A stretch of 64,000 nucleotides of DNA from Fomes fomentarius (Eukaryota > Basidiomycota > Agaricomycetes > Polyporales > Polyporaceae): assembly GCA_022606135.1 (NCBI GenBank), contig JABYQN010000006.1, positions 682,001 to 746,000 of the forward strand, given 5' to 3'. The notes under the pieces were generated by a model that had not been told where the DNA came from, searched no databases, and saw only the letters and a list, made by a program, of their open reading frames with translations. Within the stretch, counting starts at the first letter, position 1. Each line of letters starts with the position of its first letter. Positions 32,387 to 45,512 of the stretch are shown piece by piece. Position numbers and translations under genes: made by a program.

Positions 32387-35300
32387 ATGCCCGTCACACG
32401 CGGCCGCGCAAGAGCTGACAACTCAGCGTCGGCGACGCCAAGCGCTACTGTGTCGCCTATGTTCAGTGCCAGGGCGTCCGCCCGCTCGACTCCTGACACT
32501 TCTGTCGACGAAGACGGCACTGTCCTCAAACAAGAGGTCAAGGTCAAGACCAAGACAGCAACAACCACCAGGAAGCGTGTGCGGGAAGATAGCTCTGAAG
32601 ACGAACGTAAGGAGCTTGTAAACAAGAGGGGTGCCAAGCGGCGTGCAGTGCAGCAAAGTGCATTTGTTGAGGTCGCGACGCGGCAAACTACGGATGCTAC
32701 AAAGGTCACTTCTGTTCTCCTATGTTTTCATCAGCCACCCCCAACACAAAGTTTTATCAGACTCCTCAGGAGACTCTTGCCTCAACCAGATCTCGGCGTG
32801 CTAGTCGAGCATCCATTGCTACGCCCGTCGTCGAGCTTGACTCCGACTCGGAGCTATCGCTCGAATCGGACGATAGCGGGTCTGAATTTGACCCTAACGA
32901 GCATAATAACTCCAAATTCCCAGACGATTTAGACGAGAATGATGAAGAAGTCATGCTTGAGGCCGCCGTTAAGCAGTCACTTCGTACTGCGCGAGAGGAC
33001 CAGGAGCGTGCTGCGGGCCTAACCAGTGCTGGTACAGGTTCGTCCAAGTCCAAGTCTCGTGCTCCTACCAGCAATGCTGCTGCGTTGAGAGCCGCTGCGG
33101 CAGAGCGACGACTTGCTACGCTTGCTACTCAACAAGGCAAAATCAACCCCTCAGAGGAGAGCGAGGTGGAACTTCTGTCTGACATCGACGGCAACGAATC
33201 TGAAGAAGAGCCGCTTTCGAAGGGTAAAGGGAAGCAAGTCGCCAAGGCCAAGGGTGCTGCGAAGGCCAAAGTTATGACATTCCAGGAACTGAAGAAACTG
33301 AGCAAGGAGGAGCGGAAGATGCAGCGGTTGCGACGCCGTGGCATGAAGAAGGAGGAAGCTGAGCTGTGCATGAAGCTCGGGCGCAAGCTCACTCATGTAA
33401 GCTGCAATCTTTCCTCATCTCGAATTCGTCACTGAGTCATATGCAGGCCGAAAAGGCAACCATCGCACTCCGTCGAGCCCATCCCGAGCTCAAAGATGTT
33501 TGGGGCGATCTAGAGCGAGGTATCGCAGTCGTCGTGCCGCAGAAGGCTGAGCAGCCTCCCAACCTCAAGGTTCAACTTCTTCCGTTCCAGCTTGAGAGTT
33601 TGTCCTGGTTCAAGGAGCAGGAGAAGGGCATCTGGAGCGGTGGAATGCTGGCTGTACGTGCATGTCGTTCATCCGTTTCAGACCCTGTCACTCACGGTTT
33701 TGACGACCACCCTCAGGATGAGATGGGGTGAGTAGTTCACCTGGACTACCGACGTGCTGTGGCGACTGATTCTTCATTCTAATATAGTATGGGGAAAACC
33801 ATTCAGATGATATCGCTCATGGTCTCCGACAATGGGGTGAAACCTAATCTCGTTGTTGCGTATGTGGATCTATCATGTTGAGTTGGAGTCCTTGGTCTGA
33901 TCGCGGTCCTTTAGGCCTACCGTTGCTATCATGCAGTGGAGGAACGAAATTGAGCTGCATACGGACAACCTTCTTAAGACCCTCGTCTGGCACGGTGCTT
34001 CGCGGCAGTCCAGCGTCAAGGAACTCAAGAAGTACGACGTTGTAAGCTTCCCTTACCTATCGATGCCTCTAGGCACCCGTCTCATGACTCGTCAAAAAGG
34101 TCCTGACCTCCTATGCCGTATTGGAGAGTTGCTTCCGGAAGGAGCATAGTGGTTTCAAGCGCAAGGGCAAGATTGTGAAGGAGAAGTCACCTTTGCACGC
34201 GATTGAATGGCACAGGATCATTGTAAGTCTTCGATACACATGAGGCAGACCAATCTCTGACATCTCGTCTTTGATCAGCTCGACGAGGCGCACAACATCA
34301 AGGAGCGTTCAACGAACACCGCCAAAGCAGCTTTCGAGTTGCAGGCGAGGTACCGTTGGTGCCTCTCGGGAACGCCTCTTCAGAACCGAGTGGGCGAGTT
34401 GTACAGTCTTGTACGCTTTTTGGGCGGTGACCCGTTTTCGTATTATTTCTGTAAGGACTCTTTTCACAATGTGGCAGGATTCTCTGACCGATATATAGGT
34501 AAGGATTGTGACTGCAAGTCCTTGCATTGGAAGTTTACGGATAAGCGTTCTTGTGATGGTATGACCTCCATACATATATGTGTACTCGTACTTACGTATG
34601 GAATCTTCAGACTGCGGCCATAGTCCAATGAAGCATGTGAGTCTTCATCAACCGTATCTGGCCTAATCAATACTCAACCAGTTCCTTAGACTTGTTTCTG
34701 GAACAATGAGATCTTGACGCCTATCCAGAAGAATGGCATGGTCGGTCCTGGCGCAATCGCCTTCAAGAAGCTGAGAATCTTACTGGACCGCATGATGCTG
34801 CGTCGCACCAAGGTAAGGACACTCTGACACCGCGCTTACGCGACACTCATACATGCATCCTGCAGATCGAACGTGCTGACGACCTCGGACTGCCACCTCG
34901 TACTGTCATCATCAGACGTGACTACTTCAGCCCCGAGGAGGAGGAACTCTACAAGTCGCTTTTCACTGATGCGAAGAGGCAGTTCAACAGATACGTGGAC
35001 TCTGGGACTATCTTGAACAGTACGTATGCCTTATCATCAAACCTTTGGCGTGTGCGCTCATCTATGTTGCGCAGACTACTCCAATATCTTCAGCTTGCTT
35101 ACCCGGATGCGGCAAATGGCCTGCCATCCCGATCTTGTTATCCGAAGCAAGAATAATGCTGGCGTCTTCTCGCAAGACGAGGAGGGCGAAGGTGCTGTCT
35201 GCCGACTCTGCAACGAGTTCGCAGAGGACGCTATACAGGCCAAGTGTCGGCACATATTTGACCGTGAGTGCATCAAGCAGTACCTCGAGGCTTCCATTGA

Positions 35301-36302
35301 GGCTACGGTGAGTCCTAGTCATGTATCACGGGGTCGTGCTATGCGACTGATCCGTATCCGTAGCCTGCTTGCCCCGTGTGTCATCTCGCTCTCACCATCG
35401 ACTTGGAAGCACCTGCTATCGAGGTCGACGAGGAGAAAGTGAAGACCCGTCAAGGTATCCTCGGCAGGTTGAACCTCGACCAGTGGCGCTCGTCGTCTAA
35501 GATCGAGGCCCTGGTTGAGGAGTTGAGCAATCTCCGAAGGCAGGACGCCGCCACGAAGAGCATCGTGTTCAGTCAGTTCGTCAACTTCTTGGATCTCATC
35601 GCATACAGGTTGCAGAAGGCTGGCTTCAATGTACGGCACCTTCATCCCGATCAGTAGAACCTAAGCTTATGTGGCCACACAGATCTGCCGTCTGGAGGGC
35701 ACGATGAGTCCTCAAGCTCGTGACGCCACAATCAAGTACTTCAGTACGTATCTGCCCATTCACCTAGATCGCACCCACTGATAGTATCTACAGTGAACAA
35801 CGTCCACGTTACCATCTTCCTTGTCAGTTTGAAGGCAGGAGGTGTCGCACTGAATCTCACGGAGGCGTCCCGTGTCTACCTCATGGATAGTTGGTGGAAC
35901 CCGGCCGTTGAATACCGTGCGTCCCTTATTGCGACGAACTATTTATCCTCTTGTTGCTCACTTGTCACTCGTTGTCGTTCGCAGAGGCTATGGATCGTAT
36001 CCACCGTCTCGGACAACGCCGTCCCGTACAGGCCATCAAGCTTGTCATCGAAGACAGTATCGAGAGTCGTATCGTCCAACTCCAGGAGAAGAAGGCTGCT
36101 ATGGTGGATGCGACACTCTCTTCCGACGACTCCGTATGTCCTCGTCTCCGCAGTCCAATTCACCGTCACTGACTGGAGATCATGATTACAGGCAATGGGT
36201 CGTCTGACTCCTGCGGATGTGAGTTGGTTCCTCGTTTGTCCATGTCACTCGTCGAATTGACAATGTCTTCTGTTGCAGCTCAATTTCTTGTTCAGGCTTT
36301 GA
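32387..36302 (+). CDS. RAD16: Rad16-type SNF2 ATPase with RING finger (global-genome nucleotide excision repair)
   Basis: Many exons. The acidic/basic N-terminus ([36 protein letters not shown]) precedes a SNF2 core: [16 protein letters not shown], Walker A DEMGMGKTIQ, DEAH box [14 protein letters not shown], and [20 protein letters not shown]. Between helicase lobes lies the Rad16-specific zinc segment [14 protein letters not shown] ... [16 protein letters not shown], then a C3HC4 RING ([20 protein letters not shown] ... CPVCH). Lobe 2 shows [34 protein letters not shown] and [18 protein letters not shown]. It ends LTPADLNFLFRL. In yeast Rad16 works with Rad7 on non-transcribed DNA, and the RING supports ubiquitin ligation. 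Exon 33717-33727 is only 11 nt and lies in Walker A. The first intron (about 32658-32734) is inferred from the frame change. Intact as far as can be read. Confidence 0.93.
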
Positions 36303-36648
36303 GATTGGGGCGTCCAGTGCTATCTCTATACTCATCTCTCTGTTGCATATCTGCCCTCATTCTGGTTGCTCTTCTGCCCTGAGTCATTGATACATATATG
36401 TTCTCCGTAGTTCCCAATCGCAGATATTTGTACATGGACGGATCGCTCTACATCACACGAGCAATGAGCTCCAGCAATAAGTAATTCTTGACCCTTATGG
36501 AAGGGGAGCTTGGGGGAGCTGGGAGCGATTCCCAATACGAGACAGCAACAGGAGTAGTTGACCGTCAGCACTTTATGCAAGCAATTATACAGCAATAGTG
36601 GTAGGAGTGGGTAGGAGTGCTCTCAATCACTGAAGGACTCCAGTCTGG
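36303..36648. other. Convergent 3' flank, RAD16 / acyl-CoA dehydrogenase
   Basis: About 346 bp between two stop codons facing each other; 3' UTR sequence of both genes. No additional feature seen. Confidence 0.5.
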
Positions 36649-38726
36649 TCACAAACGGACGTCCTGAGGCATCTTCTTGATCGCCTGCCTTACACCGAGG
36701 TCGCCGAGCACGTCCTCGGAGCCACCGAGGATGGCGTCGTACGGCGAAGTTCGGTGGTACTGTACAATCACAAGTCAGCTACACAATAGCAGGCCCAGTA
36801 GTTCGCAGATAGTAGGCACGGCACGTACGTTCTCAATAAGTTTGCCCATGCCCGTCGCGGTAATACCACGTCCACCAAAGAGTAACGTGGCGTCTTCTGC
36901 GGTCTCGCGCCCAGTCCGAGTACTATACTGCTTCAGGAGGCCGATTGAGCCTGCGATCTTGTCCGACTGCTCGTCGTACGACATCTGTACCCAAGCATTC
37001 GTTAGTCAATGCGCCATAGCCTGCATTCAAGCACACACTCACGTTGTTCATCTGGTGCGTAACAAACTCCAGCCAATTCTGCCCGCTCTCGATCCGCGCA
37101 ATCATCTGGGCCAGCCTTGCGCGCACGACCGGCTGAGCGTTGAGCGGCTTGCCGAAAGCGACGCGCTGTGTGGTCCACTTGAGGCACTCCTCGACCGTCC
37201 GGCGCTGCGCGGCGAGACTTGTGCAGACGATCATCCAGCGCTCGTGGTTGAAGTTGCTGAGGACGACCTGCATGCCGTTCCCGACCTTGCCGAGCGTGTT
37301 CGCAACGGGCGCGCGGGCGCCGTCGAACGTCACGTAGGCGGTCCCGGCGGTCGAGGAGTAGGCAGTCTTGATGGCTTTGGTGGAGATGGCGTCTTGGCGG
37401 GGAACGAGGATGACCGTGTAGCCGTTCTAAGAGACCAATGGGTCAGATCACTAGTGCAGTATGTGAAGATTGAGGTGGCGTACATTTGTTCTGCACGCTA
37501 CAGTGAAGTAGTCCGCGAACGTGCCGTTCGTGATCCACCTATATACGCGTTCAAATGTCAGGATTCGTCACATCTCCATGAAATTGGGAGGAGACTTACT
37601 TCTTGGTTCCAGTGATAACCCATTCATCGCCATCGCGCTCGGCATAGGTCTGCAGCCCGCCGACGTCGCTCCCGGCGAACGCCTCGCTGATAGCTAGACA
37701 TATGAACTTCTTGCCGTCGAGGACTTCGGGCACAACCTTCGCTTGCAGCTCGGCCGAACCGAAGTTAAGCACTGGCGGGAGACCGATGACTTCACCGGCG
37801 AGGAGGCCATCGACGTAAGCGCGAGTTCCGAGACGGCCAACTTCGAAGTTGACGATGAGCTGAACAGGATTCACATCAATGCTATCAAGCAGCCAAGCCA
37901 AGGAATGGCATGCTCACTTCGTGGAAGTGGTCGAACTCCTCTGGAGCGATGATCCCGCCCATGAGCTGACGACCCTTCAGATGTTTGCCTGGACCTATAC
38001 GCATCGCGGGGATGTTCATCTCGCTGAGACACGGACACAGATTGTTAGCGAGCCATGACTGAGTCTTACATATTGAAACGCACCAGAGCTTGTCCACAAC
38101 CTCCTGTGAGATACGCTTCCCGTTGTCCTCGCACTTGATCGCATCCGGCTGCACGACCTCCTCGAAGAACTTGCGGACCGCCTTCTGGAACCTCCTGTGG
38201 CCATCGGTGTAGTATGGGCTGTGATAGCCAGGCGTAAGCCATGCGGGCTCGGCGTAAGGCACGCTGGACGGCTCGCCAGGCGACAATGCGATGACTCTCT
38301 CCTTCTGTCCGGCGACGGTACCAATCTGTAGCCGAGCGTACTGGGGTCGGAGAAGGACTTCATGTCGGTGGAGGCCGTAGAATGCTTCTGTAGCATCTTG
38401 GCCAGCTGTTATGACCTTGGTAAGTGATCCTTGGACACAAACGCTAGACAACAGCAAGGACTGACCGATGTTCTTCGTGAGCAGGACGCCTGCACCGCCT
38501 GGGTGTAAGTTGACGAACTTGGAGAGGTCGTACACCTTCGCGTCGACGATGATCCACTGCGCTGGATTCGTGAGAGGGTTCGCGCACACGAGACGACTAT
38601 GCGACTCACCAAGTCCCCTTGCTTGTTGTGCTACTTAGGACTCGTCACGATTTGCTCTTCCGCTACAGCATGCAAAAGACTACGCACCAAGGCAACCTCC
38701 TCGGCTGTGAACGTCTTGCCAGTCAT
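36649..38726 (-). CDS. Acyl-CoA dehydrogenase with N-terminal cytochrome b5 domain
   Basis: Starts MTGKTFTAEEVAL at 38726. A cytochrome b5 fold follows (WIIVDAKVYDLSKFVNLHPGG; second haem His in YGLHRHE). The acyl-CoA dehydrogenase body comes next: FFEEVVQPDAIKCEDNG, LPPVLNFGSAELQAKVVPEV, ICLAISEAFAGSDVGGLQ (FAD/substrate loop), EWVITGTKKWITNGTFADYF, NFNHERWMIVC, QRVAFGKPLNAQPVVRARLA and LLFGGRGITATGMGKLIEN. It ends KKMPQDVRL. This b5-ACAD architecture is known in fungi; the electron route and acyl substrate are not fixed. A 21-nt exon (about 38632-38612, HNKQGDL) lies between exon 1 and the b5 core. The C-terminal VRL is not a good peroxisomal PTS1, so location is open. Divergent from TAD2, 254 bp away. 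Looks intact. Confidence 0.88.
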
Positions 38727-38980
38727 GTCTGGATGAATAAGTAGTAGTCAAGGGGTAGGAGTGGATGGAGCACCGACGGGTCGAGGACATATCACATGAC
38801 CGGCATTGTGGGGGTGGGTCCCGGGACAACTCCGAGGTAACCGGGAAGTCTATTAGGCGTATGTGGGGCATATGATTCTCCCTCCAGCAGCGAATCAGCG
38901 GCCCCCGCTTTCCATCATGAATTGGACAAATCAGGCCTGTTTCATTTTGAACGCCAACTGACTCAGAGGCGAATCTTAGG

Positions 38981-39828
<848 letters not shown>

Positions 39829-40475
39829 GCGATGCTGGCTACACGAGTCCATGCGTCATATCTCTCGGAGATATACATCCATTCGCGGGCTCCAGCCTCT
39901 TCGATGCCATCCTCCATTCCCCCGTCGAATACTAGACGACGAACCACATATCACCGTTTAGATCGCGAGAAAATACATTCTTCATCGCGCCCGTCGACCA
40001 CTCCTCGTGCATGCACGCTGCATCATTTCATTCAATCAGTGCGATGATCTCACACTAGGATATCGATACCATCGCTGCCGTCATCCGCGAGCTCTGCGCG
40101 TGAACCTCGTGTTGTTGCCAAAAAGCCTATCTATCGCCGCGGCCGGTATATGTATACGGGCCCCGGACTGAGCTCTAGGCTTCGGGATTAGGTAGTAGCT
40201 GTCGTAGATGGAGATGACCCAAACTGCGAAGACGCAAGCACTTGACTAGAAGTTGGCGAGCGAGGAGCGAGTGGATTAGTGATACGAGAATTCGAAGGTC
40301 AGCAGTGAACCGGGATAACACGAATAGAATATGTACCTTGTCATGATCTCCAACTATCACCGCGATTGCCAGCGATCGCATCGTATCACAACTCGTGATC
40401 GTCTTCAACAGTCGCCGCAGTCGGCCGTTCCACTTGAAGAAAACCCCCATCTTGACTGCTATTAACTGAAGAGCC
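39829..40475. other. Intergenic region between TAD2 and the HET-domain gene
   Basis: About 650 bp. It holds the TAD2 3' flank and the promoter of the HET gene. GTATATGTATAC (about 40146) is TATA-like but more than 300 bp from the start. The minus-strand frame at 40175-40573 has no motif. Nothing else recognised. Confidence 0.4.
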
Positions 40476-42496
40476 ATGAATGCCATAGACTCGTCAATCA
40501 ATTCGCTCGTCTGTGATGCTTGCTGGAATGGCATCTTCTCCGCTGAAGGCTGGCAGGCCGTCCTCTCCGCCAAGCACGTCTCCGATGACGTGAAGTTCTC
40601 CGAGGGCTACGTTTACAAGACCACATGGGCCACTCTACATGCGGCTGCCGATGGCTGCGGGTGGTGTCGCTTCCTTGTCAAGGGTCGCAAAACGTACGAG
40701 GGGGAGTTGCAAGTCAGGGTAGCCTGCGAAGATTCGGACTGTACCCCAGCAGGGGGGAAGAAGCTCAAGCTTGTCGTCCATGGCAGGGACGGTGGTCTGA
40801 TGGTGTTCTTACATTATTTCATGTACACCAACTCAGGCATGTTTCTGCATCATTTGCCGCGGGGTAAACACTCCATCCGCTGACAGTCAAAGTTCCGTAT
40901 TTAGATGACAAGGCAGCTGGATACGTCGCAGCACGGGACCGCATCACAGATATTTCGACGCCGGAGAGCTACACGTTAGCACTCGAATGCTTGCAGAACT
41001 GCCTGCTCACTCACAAGATGTGCCCGCAACCACAACCGGATACCACCCTCCTCCCTGACCGCGTCATCGATTGCTCCAACACTCGGAAGCCGAAGATCGT
41101 CTTGACGAATGGCAAGCAATATGGCTTGTACGTAGCACTGACCTATGTCTGGGGTGGGCCCCAGCCCATGACCACTACCAACAACATCGCCGAGTATGTC
41201 AACGAAGGGCTCGATATGTCTCAATTTCCTCAGACCATCCGAGACGCCGTCGTCACGACGCACAACCTCGGCCAACGCTACCTGTGGATCGACGCGCTCT
41301 GCATCCTCCAGGACTCGGACCAGGACAAGGCCAAGCAGCTGGGGATGATGCGTCGCATCTATCGCGACGCCTACCTCACCATCAACGCCGCGTGCGCGAG
41401 CAGCAGCCGCGAAGGGTTTCTTCATCGTCCTCGGCCGAAGAAAGTGCCGGACGCGCGCATTCCGTACAGATGCCCCGACGGAACGATCGGCACCGTCTAC
41501 ATCGCTCGCGAACGCGACACCGACGCGGGCGACGCCTCGCGTTCGTACTGGGACGAGTTGGAACCGGTGACCAGTCGCGCATGGTGTCTCCAGGAGCGGC
41601 TCCTCCCGCCGCGCAGCTTGCTCTACGCGTCTGATACGCTGAAGTTCTCGTGCCAGACCGAGACGGTCAACATCGGCGGCGCGTTATGCGAGCCCAGTAC
41701 AGGCAGGAGGCTGCCCAATTTGCTGTACAGGACGCAAAGGTCGTCAGAGAGTGCGCCGCCATCCGCCGAGGAGGAAGAGGCGGACCGAGTGGCCTGCAGA
41801 CAGGCTTGGCTGGCCATGATCTTCATGTACACCATGCGCGATCTCACCGTCCCGTCGGACAAGCTTCTCGCACTGGCGGGCGTAGCCGAGCAGTTCCACA
41901 TCTTCAACGGAGACCAATACCTCGCGGGGCTGTGGCGCAGATCCTTGCTTCTCGATTTGCTGTGGGAGCATGAACTGTTTGGGAAACTTCCTCCACGGCC
42001 AGAGAGATACCGTGCTCCGTCGTGGTCTTGGGCATCGACGGATGGGATCATCAGCACCAAATATCTGGAAAAGAAACTAAGATCGAAAGGTCTTTGCGTG
42101 TGTCAGGCAGAGATTCTAGAGTGCAAGGTAGAGTTGGCGTGTAGGGATCTTCCGTTTGGTGAGGTGATTGGAGGTATTCTGAGGCTGAAGGGGGTAATGA
42201 AGCAGGTTGTGGTGAAACGGTCGAGTAGAGCAGGGGATGCCGTGCTGTCAAAAGGCTTGGATGGGGAGATGGTGAAGTTTGGATATGTCAAATTCGACGC
42301 TAAGGAGGAGAGGCCGGAGGAGATGTATGTGATCCCGCTCCTTTGGGATGGCCTAGGCTCGTTTGTCATGGGCATAGCTGCTGTGAGCGCGAGTGGGAGT
42401 CAGTACAAACGGATCGGTAAATTCGAGAACAGTTCTGGATCGACAGATGTAGCGTGGCTAAATGGCCTAGACAAGAGGGAGATCGTACTAGTGTAG
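40476..42496 (+). CDS. HET-domain (heterokaryon incompatibility) protein
   Basis: Two exons (40476-40836, 40905-42496) give 650 residues. The HET signature is clear: YVALTYVWGG (block 1), TIRDAVVTTHNLGQRYLWIDALCILQDS split over block 2, MMRRIYRDAYLTINAACASS, and block 3 RAWCLQERLLPPRSLLYAS. A Cys-rich N-terminus (CDACWNGIF, GCGWCRFLV) and a C-terminal part with the usual YRAPSWSWASTDG complete the fungal HET/tol-like layout. HET proteins trigger cell death after fusion of unlike hyphae in ascomycetes; in basidiomycetes the role is less clear. The intron needs a GC donor (TCAG|GCATGT), which keeps the frame through SDDKAAGYVAARDR. No NACHT, NB-ARC or repeat domain is attached. Confidence 0.9.
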
Positions 42497-43050
42497 TATA
42501 CTCAGAGACATGCGTTGCGGTACAGTGCTACACCTTTGGTACCAAGGATGCCCCACCACCCGAGCAGGCGTGTCCACGAGCATGGGTCGACGAGCAAGGG
42601 CCAAGCATCAGGAAAATGACAATCAACTTGAAGGTCCACTGAACATCAAGTATACGTACTTTTCAGGGCCATGCTGGCAGATTGAAACGACGTTCCGCAC
42701 GCGTCTACATTCCCTTCTTCCCTTCTCGCGTGTTCTCGCGTGATGGTTGAGTAGTTAGTGGCGATACGCAAGCCTGAGGGTCTCTAAGTACTATACACGA
42801 TGCAGGTTCCAGCATGTGGAGAAATACAGTAAGTATCTAAGAAGTGAGTAATATGTCTCTATGGACCAACTGCTCTGCTCGAAAGACAGCGAAGTAAAGC
42901 TAGCATCGCTTCAACAGCGTCTTTTGGCTGATCCCAAATTTAGAAGTTTAGAAGTCTTCATATAGTGCCATCAATCGAGCCCCCCTGCGGGGTTTGCGGG
43001 GCGTAGGGGGATAAATCACCAATCTGGGACATGAACCGGAACGGTCGCGC
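42497..43050. other. Convergent 3' flank, HET gene / FAD carrier
   Basis: About 550 bp between facing stop codons. AT-rich toward 42780-42960. No gene or repeat recognised. Confidence 0.45.
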
Positions 43051-44472
43051 TCAGGGAGCCTCCGACGCAGCAAGCCGATTCCTCCGCTCACGCGCCACGG
43101 CGGTCGTGCGCAGTAACCAAGCCAGGTTCTCGTACACGACAAACGTGACGCACGTCCCGGGCAGCACCCGCACGAGGTTCGTGCCCAGTCCGCGGTAGAA
43201 GCCGCGCAAGCCCTCTTCCGCCCATGTCTTCTTGATGCAGGCGGGGATCGTCGGGTATAGGTGTGCCGTAGCGTTATTCTGCGAAGAAAGGCACGTGTGG
43301 AGTGAGTTCGGCGGCGTTGTTGCACAGTGCACGCTAAAGAGGCGAGGGCGTACCTGTATTCGGGAGCGGACTACCTGATATGGGTACGTTGAGGTCAAGG
43401 CGAAGAGTTTGCTGCCCCCGGACATGATTGTGTAAGCAGTATTGGACTGGAATTCCCCGTCAGCGACAAAGCCGAGCCAGATGGCAAAAGTACATACCAA
43501 TTTATCATCATTCGTCGTGTATTCTTTCCCATCTTTGGAGAACTGCCTTTTCTTCCTTTCGAAGCCCCACCGCTTCATCTCCTCATATGCCATAAACTGT
43601 ATCGCGCCGTTGCTGACCCCTACGAGCGCTAGGCTAGTGCCGCGATACAAGCCGGAGATGCCCTCTGCACGATAAATTGACGAGAGGCCGTCTGTCACAA
43701 AACCGCACCCCGATGAGCTTCCCGGCAAACGTCGTAAAAGCGTACTGCGAACTTACGCCAGAGGCTGCGGTATGCCGTAGGGTCTTTAGCCTTGGTTGTG
43801 AACATCCGAACCTTCACGACCCATATCGGATTTGTCATTATCGCCGTCACGGCACCTGCAAGGCAAAACACGAGGCGTGTCACTCGGTCAAGCGTAACGA
43901 AAGAGAAGGGGCATGCGAACTCGCTTGCGCAGAACACAGTAGGTAGGCTCCCGGGGAAAGCTTGTAGTTTGAATCCCCACCCGAGGCGCGCTGCTTGAGC
44001 ATGTGGTAGCTGCGCGGGGCGAGACGTAAGATGACGCAGTGTGCGACGCGACCCGCGAGGAAAACAGAACGAACAGAATGGACATCAGTGAGCTAAAGAT
44101 CAGGGTGAGGCATGCGCAAACGTACAAGAGGAAGTAGAAGCCCCAGCTAGAAGCATTCCCTGCGATGTTTGAGCCCACGCCTCTGTAGAGGCCCTTCCAC
44201 CCGTCGCGGGCCTGGATGTCCTTGAGGGATTGCCAGATCGCTCGCCCGACTCCTCCCTGCGGCTTCTCGGTCGCAACCTGGAACTTGACCTTGAGGAGGT
44301 CAAGCGGGTGCATGCACAGCACGGCGACGACGCCAGCACCAAGCCCCGCGAACGCATGATCCTTAACAATGGAGGCGGTCAGCGCAAGTAAGTATACGGA
44401 TACAAGCCAAGGAAGACGCACGATGGCTGAGGTCGGGAAGAAGCTCGGCTGGGGTTGAATGCTTCGGGACAT
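43051..44472 (-). CDS. FLX1: Mitochondrial FAD/folate carrier (Flx1/SLC25A32 type)
   Basis: Solute carrier of the mitochondrial inner membrane. Starts MSRSIQPQPSFFPTSAI at 44472. It has three carrier repeats with the signature PX(D/E)XX(K/R): HPLDLLKVKFQV, NPIWVVKVRMFTT and YPYQVVRSRIQ. The last two (PIWVVK, PYQVV) are characteristic of the FAD/folate branch. Supporting blocks are GWKGLYRGVGSNIAGNASSW, ISGLYRGTSLALVGVSNGAI, QFMAYEEMKRWG and LRGFYRGLGTNLVRVLPGTC. At least six introns; one (donor about 43914) uses GTTCGC, and with it YKLSPGAYLLCSAQAS joins AVTAIMTNP in frame. It most likely exchanges FAD across the inner membrane. Intact. Confidence 0.9.
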
Positions 44473-45512
44473 GCAAGTCCGTTGTCCGCCGTAGTCGGCA
44501 CGCAGAAAAACGAGGCGGGAGAACGAGGCGGACGACGATGAGCAAGGACAAACTGGCGGCGTTGGCGGACTGACTCCAGAAACTGTGACGTGAGCTGCGC
44601 CGATCCAAGATCTTGCGCGTCTGGCATGAGATTAGATTAGCGCCAATAGAGATAACACTTTGCGCTGCCCAGGCTTGATTTCGCGCACCCTCGCCTTTGG
44701 CCTGATCTTTTCACGCCTACTAGTATCACTTAGCTCCCGTTTCTTCATCACTACCTCACCAAATCATGCACTTCTCCAACGGTCTCATTCTTCCCCTCGC
44801 CTAGGGTCGCTGCTAGTCCCATTGTCGAGAAGCGTGAGCCAGGCATCTCAGTGAGGCGTAAGTACTTCTCGGGGTTCCTGTAGTCTACACACATTTCACC
44901 CACGTTTCTTCTTCATAGTCGTCGGGCCCCAGGGCTTCATGCTTGACAACGCTCACCAGGCGCAGGTTCACAAGCTCAGTATCGGAGGTTCCATACCCTA
45001 AACGAGAATTCTTCTGGCGAGAACGCGTCTGTCAACGGCGGCTTCTCGCAGTGTGCGAACGAGGTGTGCTACATGCATGCTTCGTTCACTTCCCTCATGA
45101 AATTCCCTGCAACTTGGTGTGCGAAACTGACGCTGATGCTGCGGTTCGCATTGTTGCAACCGGTGCTGGTGCGCTATGTGGGCGTGAATAACGCGAGGAT
45201 AAGTACTTGGAATAGCTTTATGACCAGCGATCGCGATATGTGCTCCGAGTCCTGCATTAACATATCCGCGTATCTGGTAGATGCCTCTCGCCCGTCCTTA
45301 TATTTGCAGAGATCGTAAGTAGGTACACCAAGCCTCGAGGCTTCGACAAGGTAGACGGTGTTTGTGCATGTTTACCAAAGGCTTCCGAATCTATTACGAC
45401 CAAACAAGTGATCTCGATCGGCGCTACAGGAGCTCGAGACTGTCACTGCTTCACGCGTACATTCACTTGGTTCTATCACGGCTTGGTTTTCTGCTTGCCT
45501 TCTGTTTGCAGT
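44473..45512. other. Intergenic region with a possible decayed secreted-protein gene
   Basis: About 1.04 kb upstream of SRP102. From 44766 a short frame reads MHFSNGLILPLA and then breaks. One frame over follows VAASPIVEKREPGISVRR, which looks like a signal-peptide end and KEX2-like KR site before a GTAAGT donor. Further on, GENASVNGGFSQCANE and Cys-rich bits (45020-45290) appear in shifting frames with stops. I read this as a possible dead extracellular-protein gene of unknown family; it could be chance. Confidence 0.3.
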
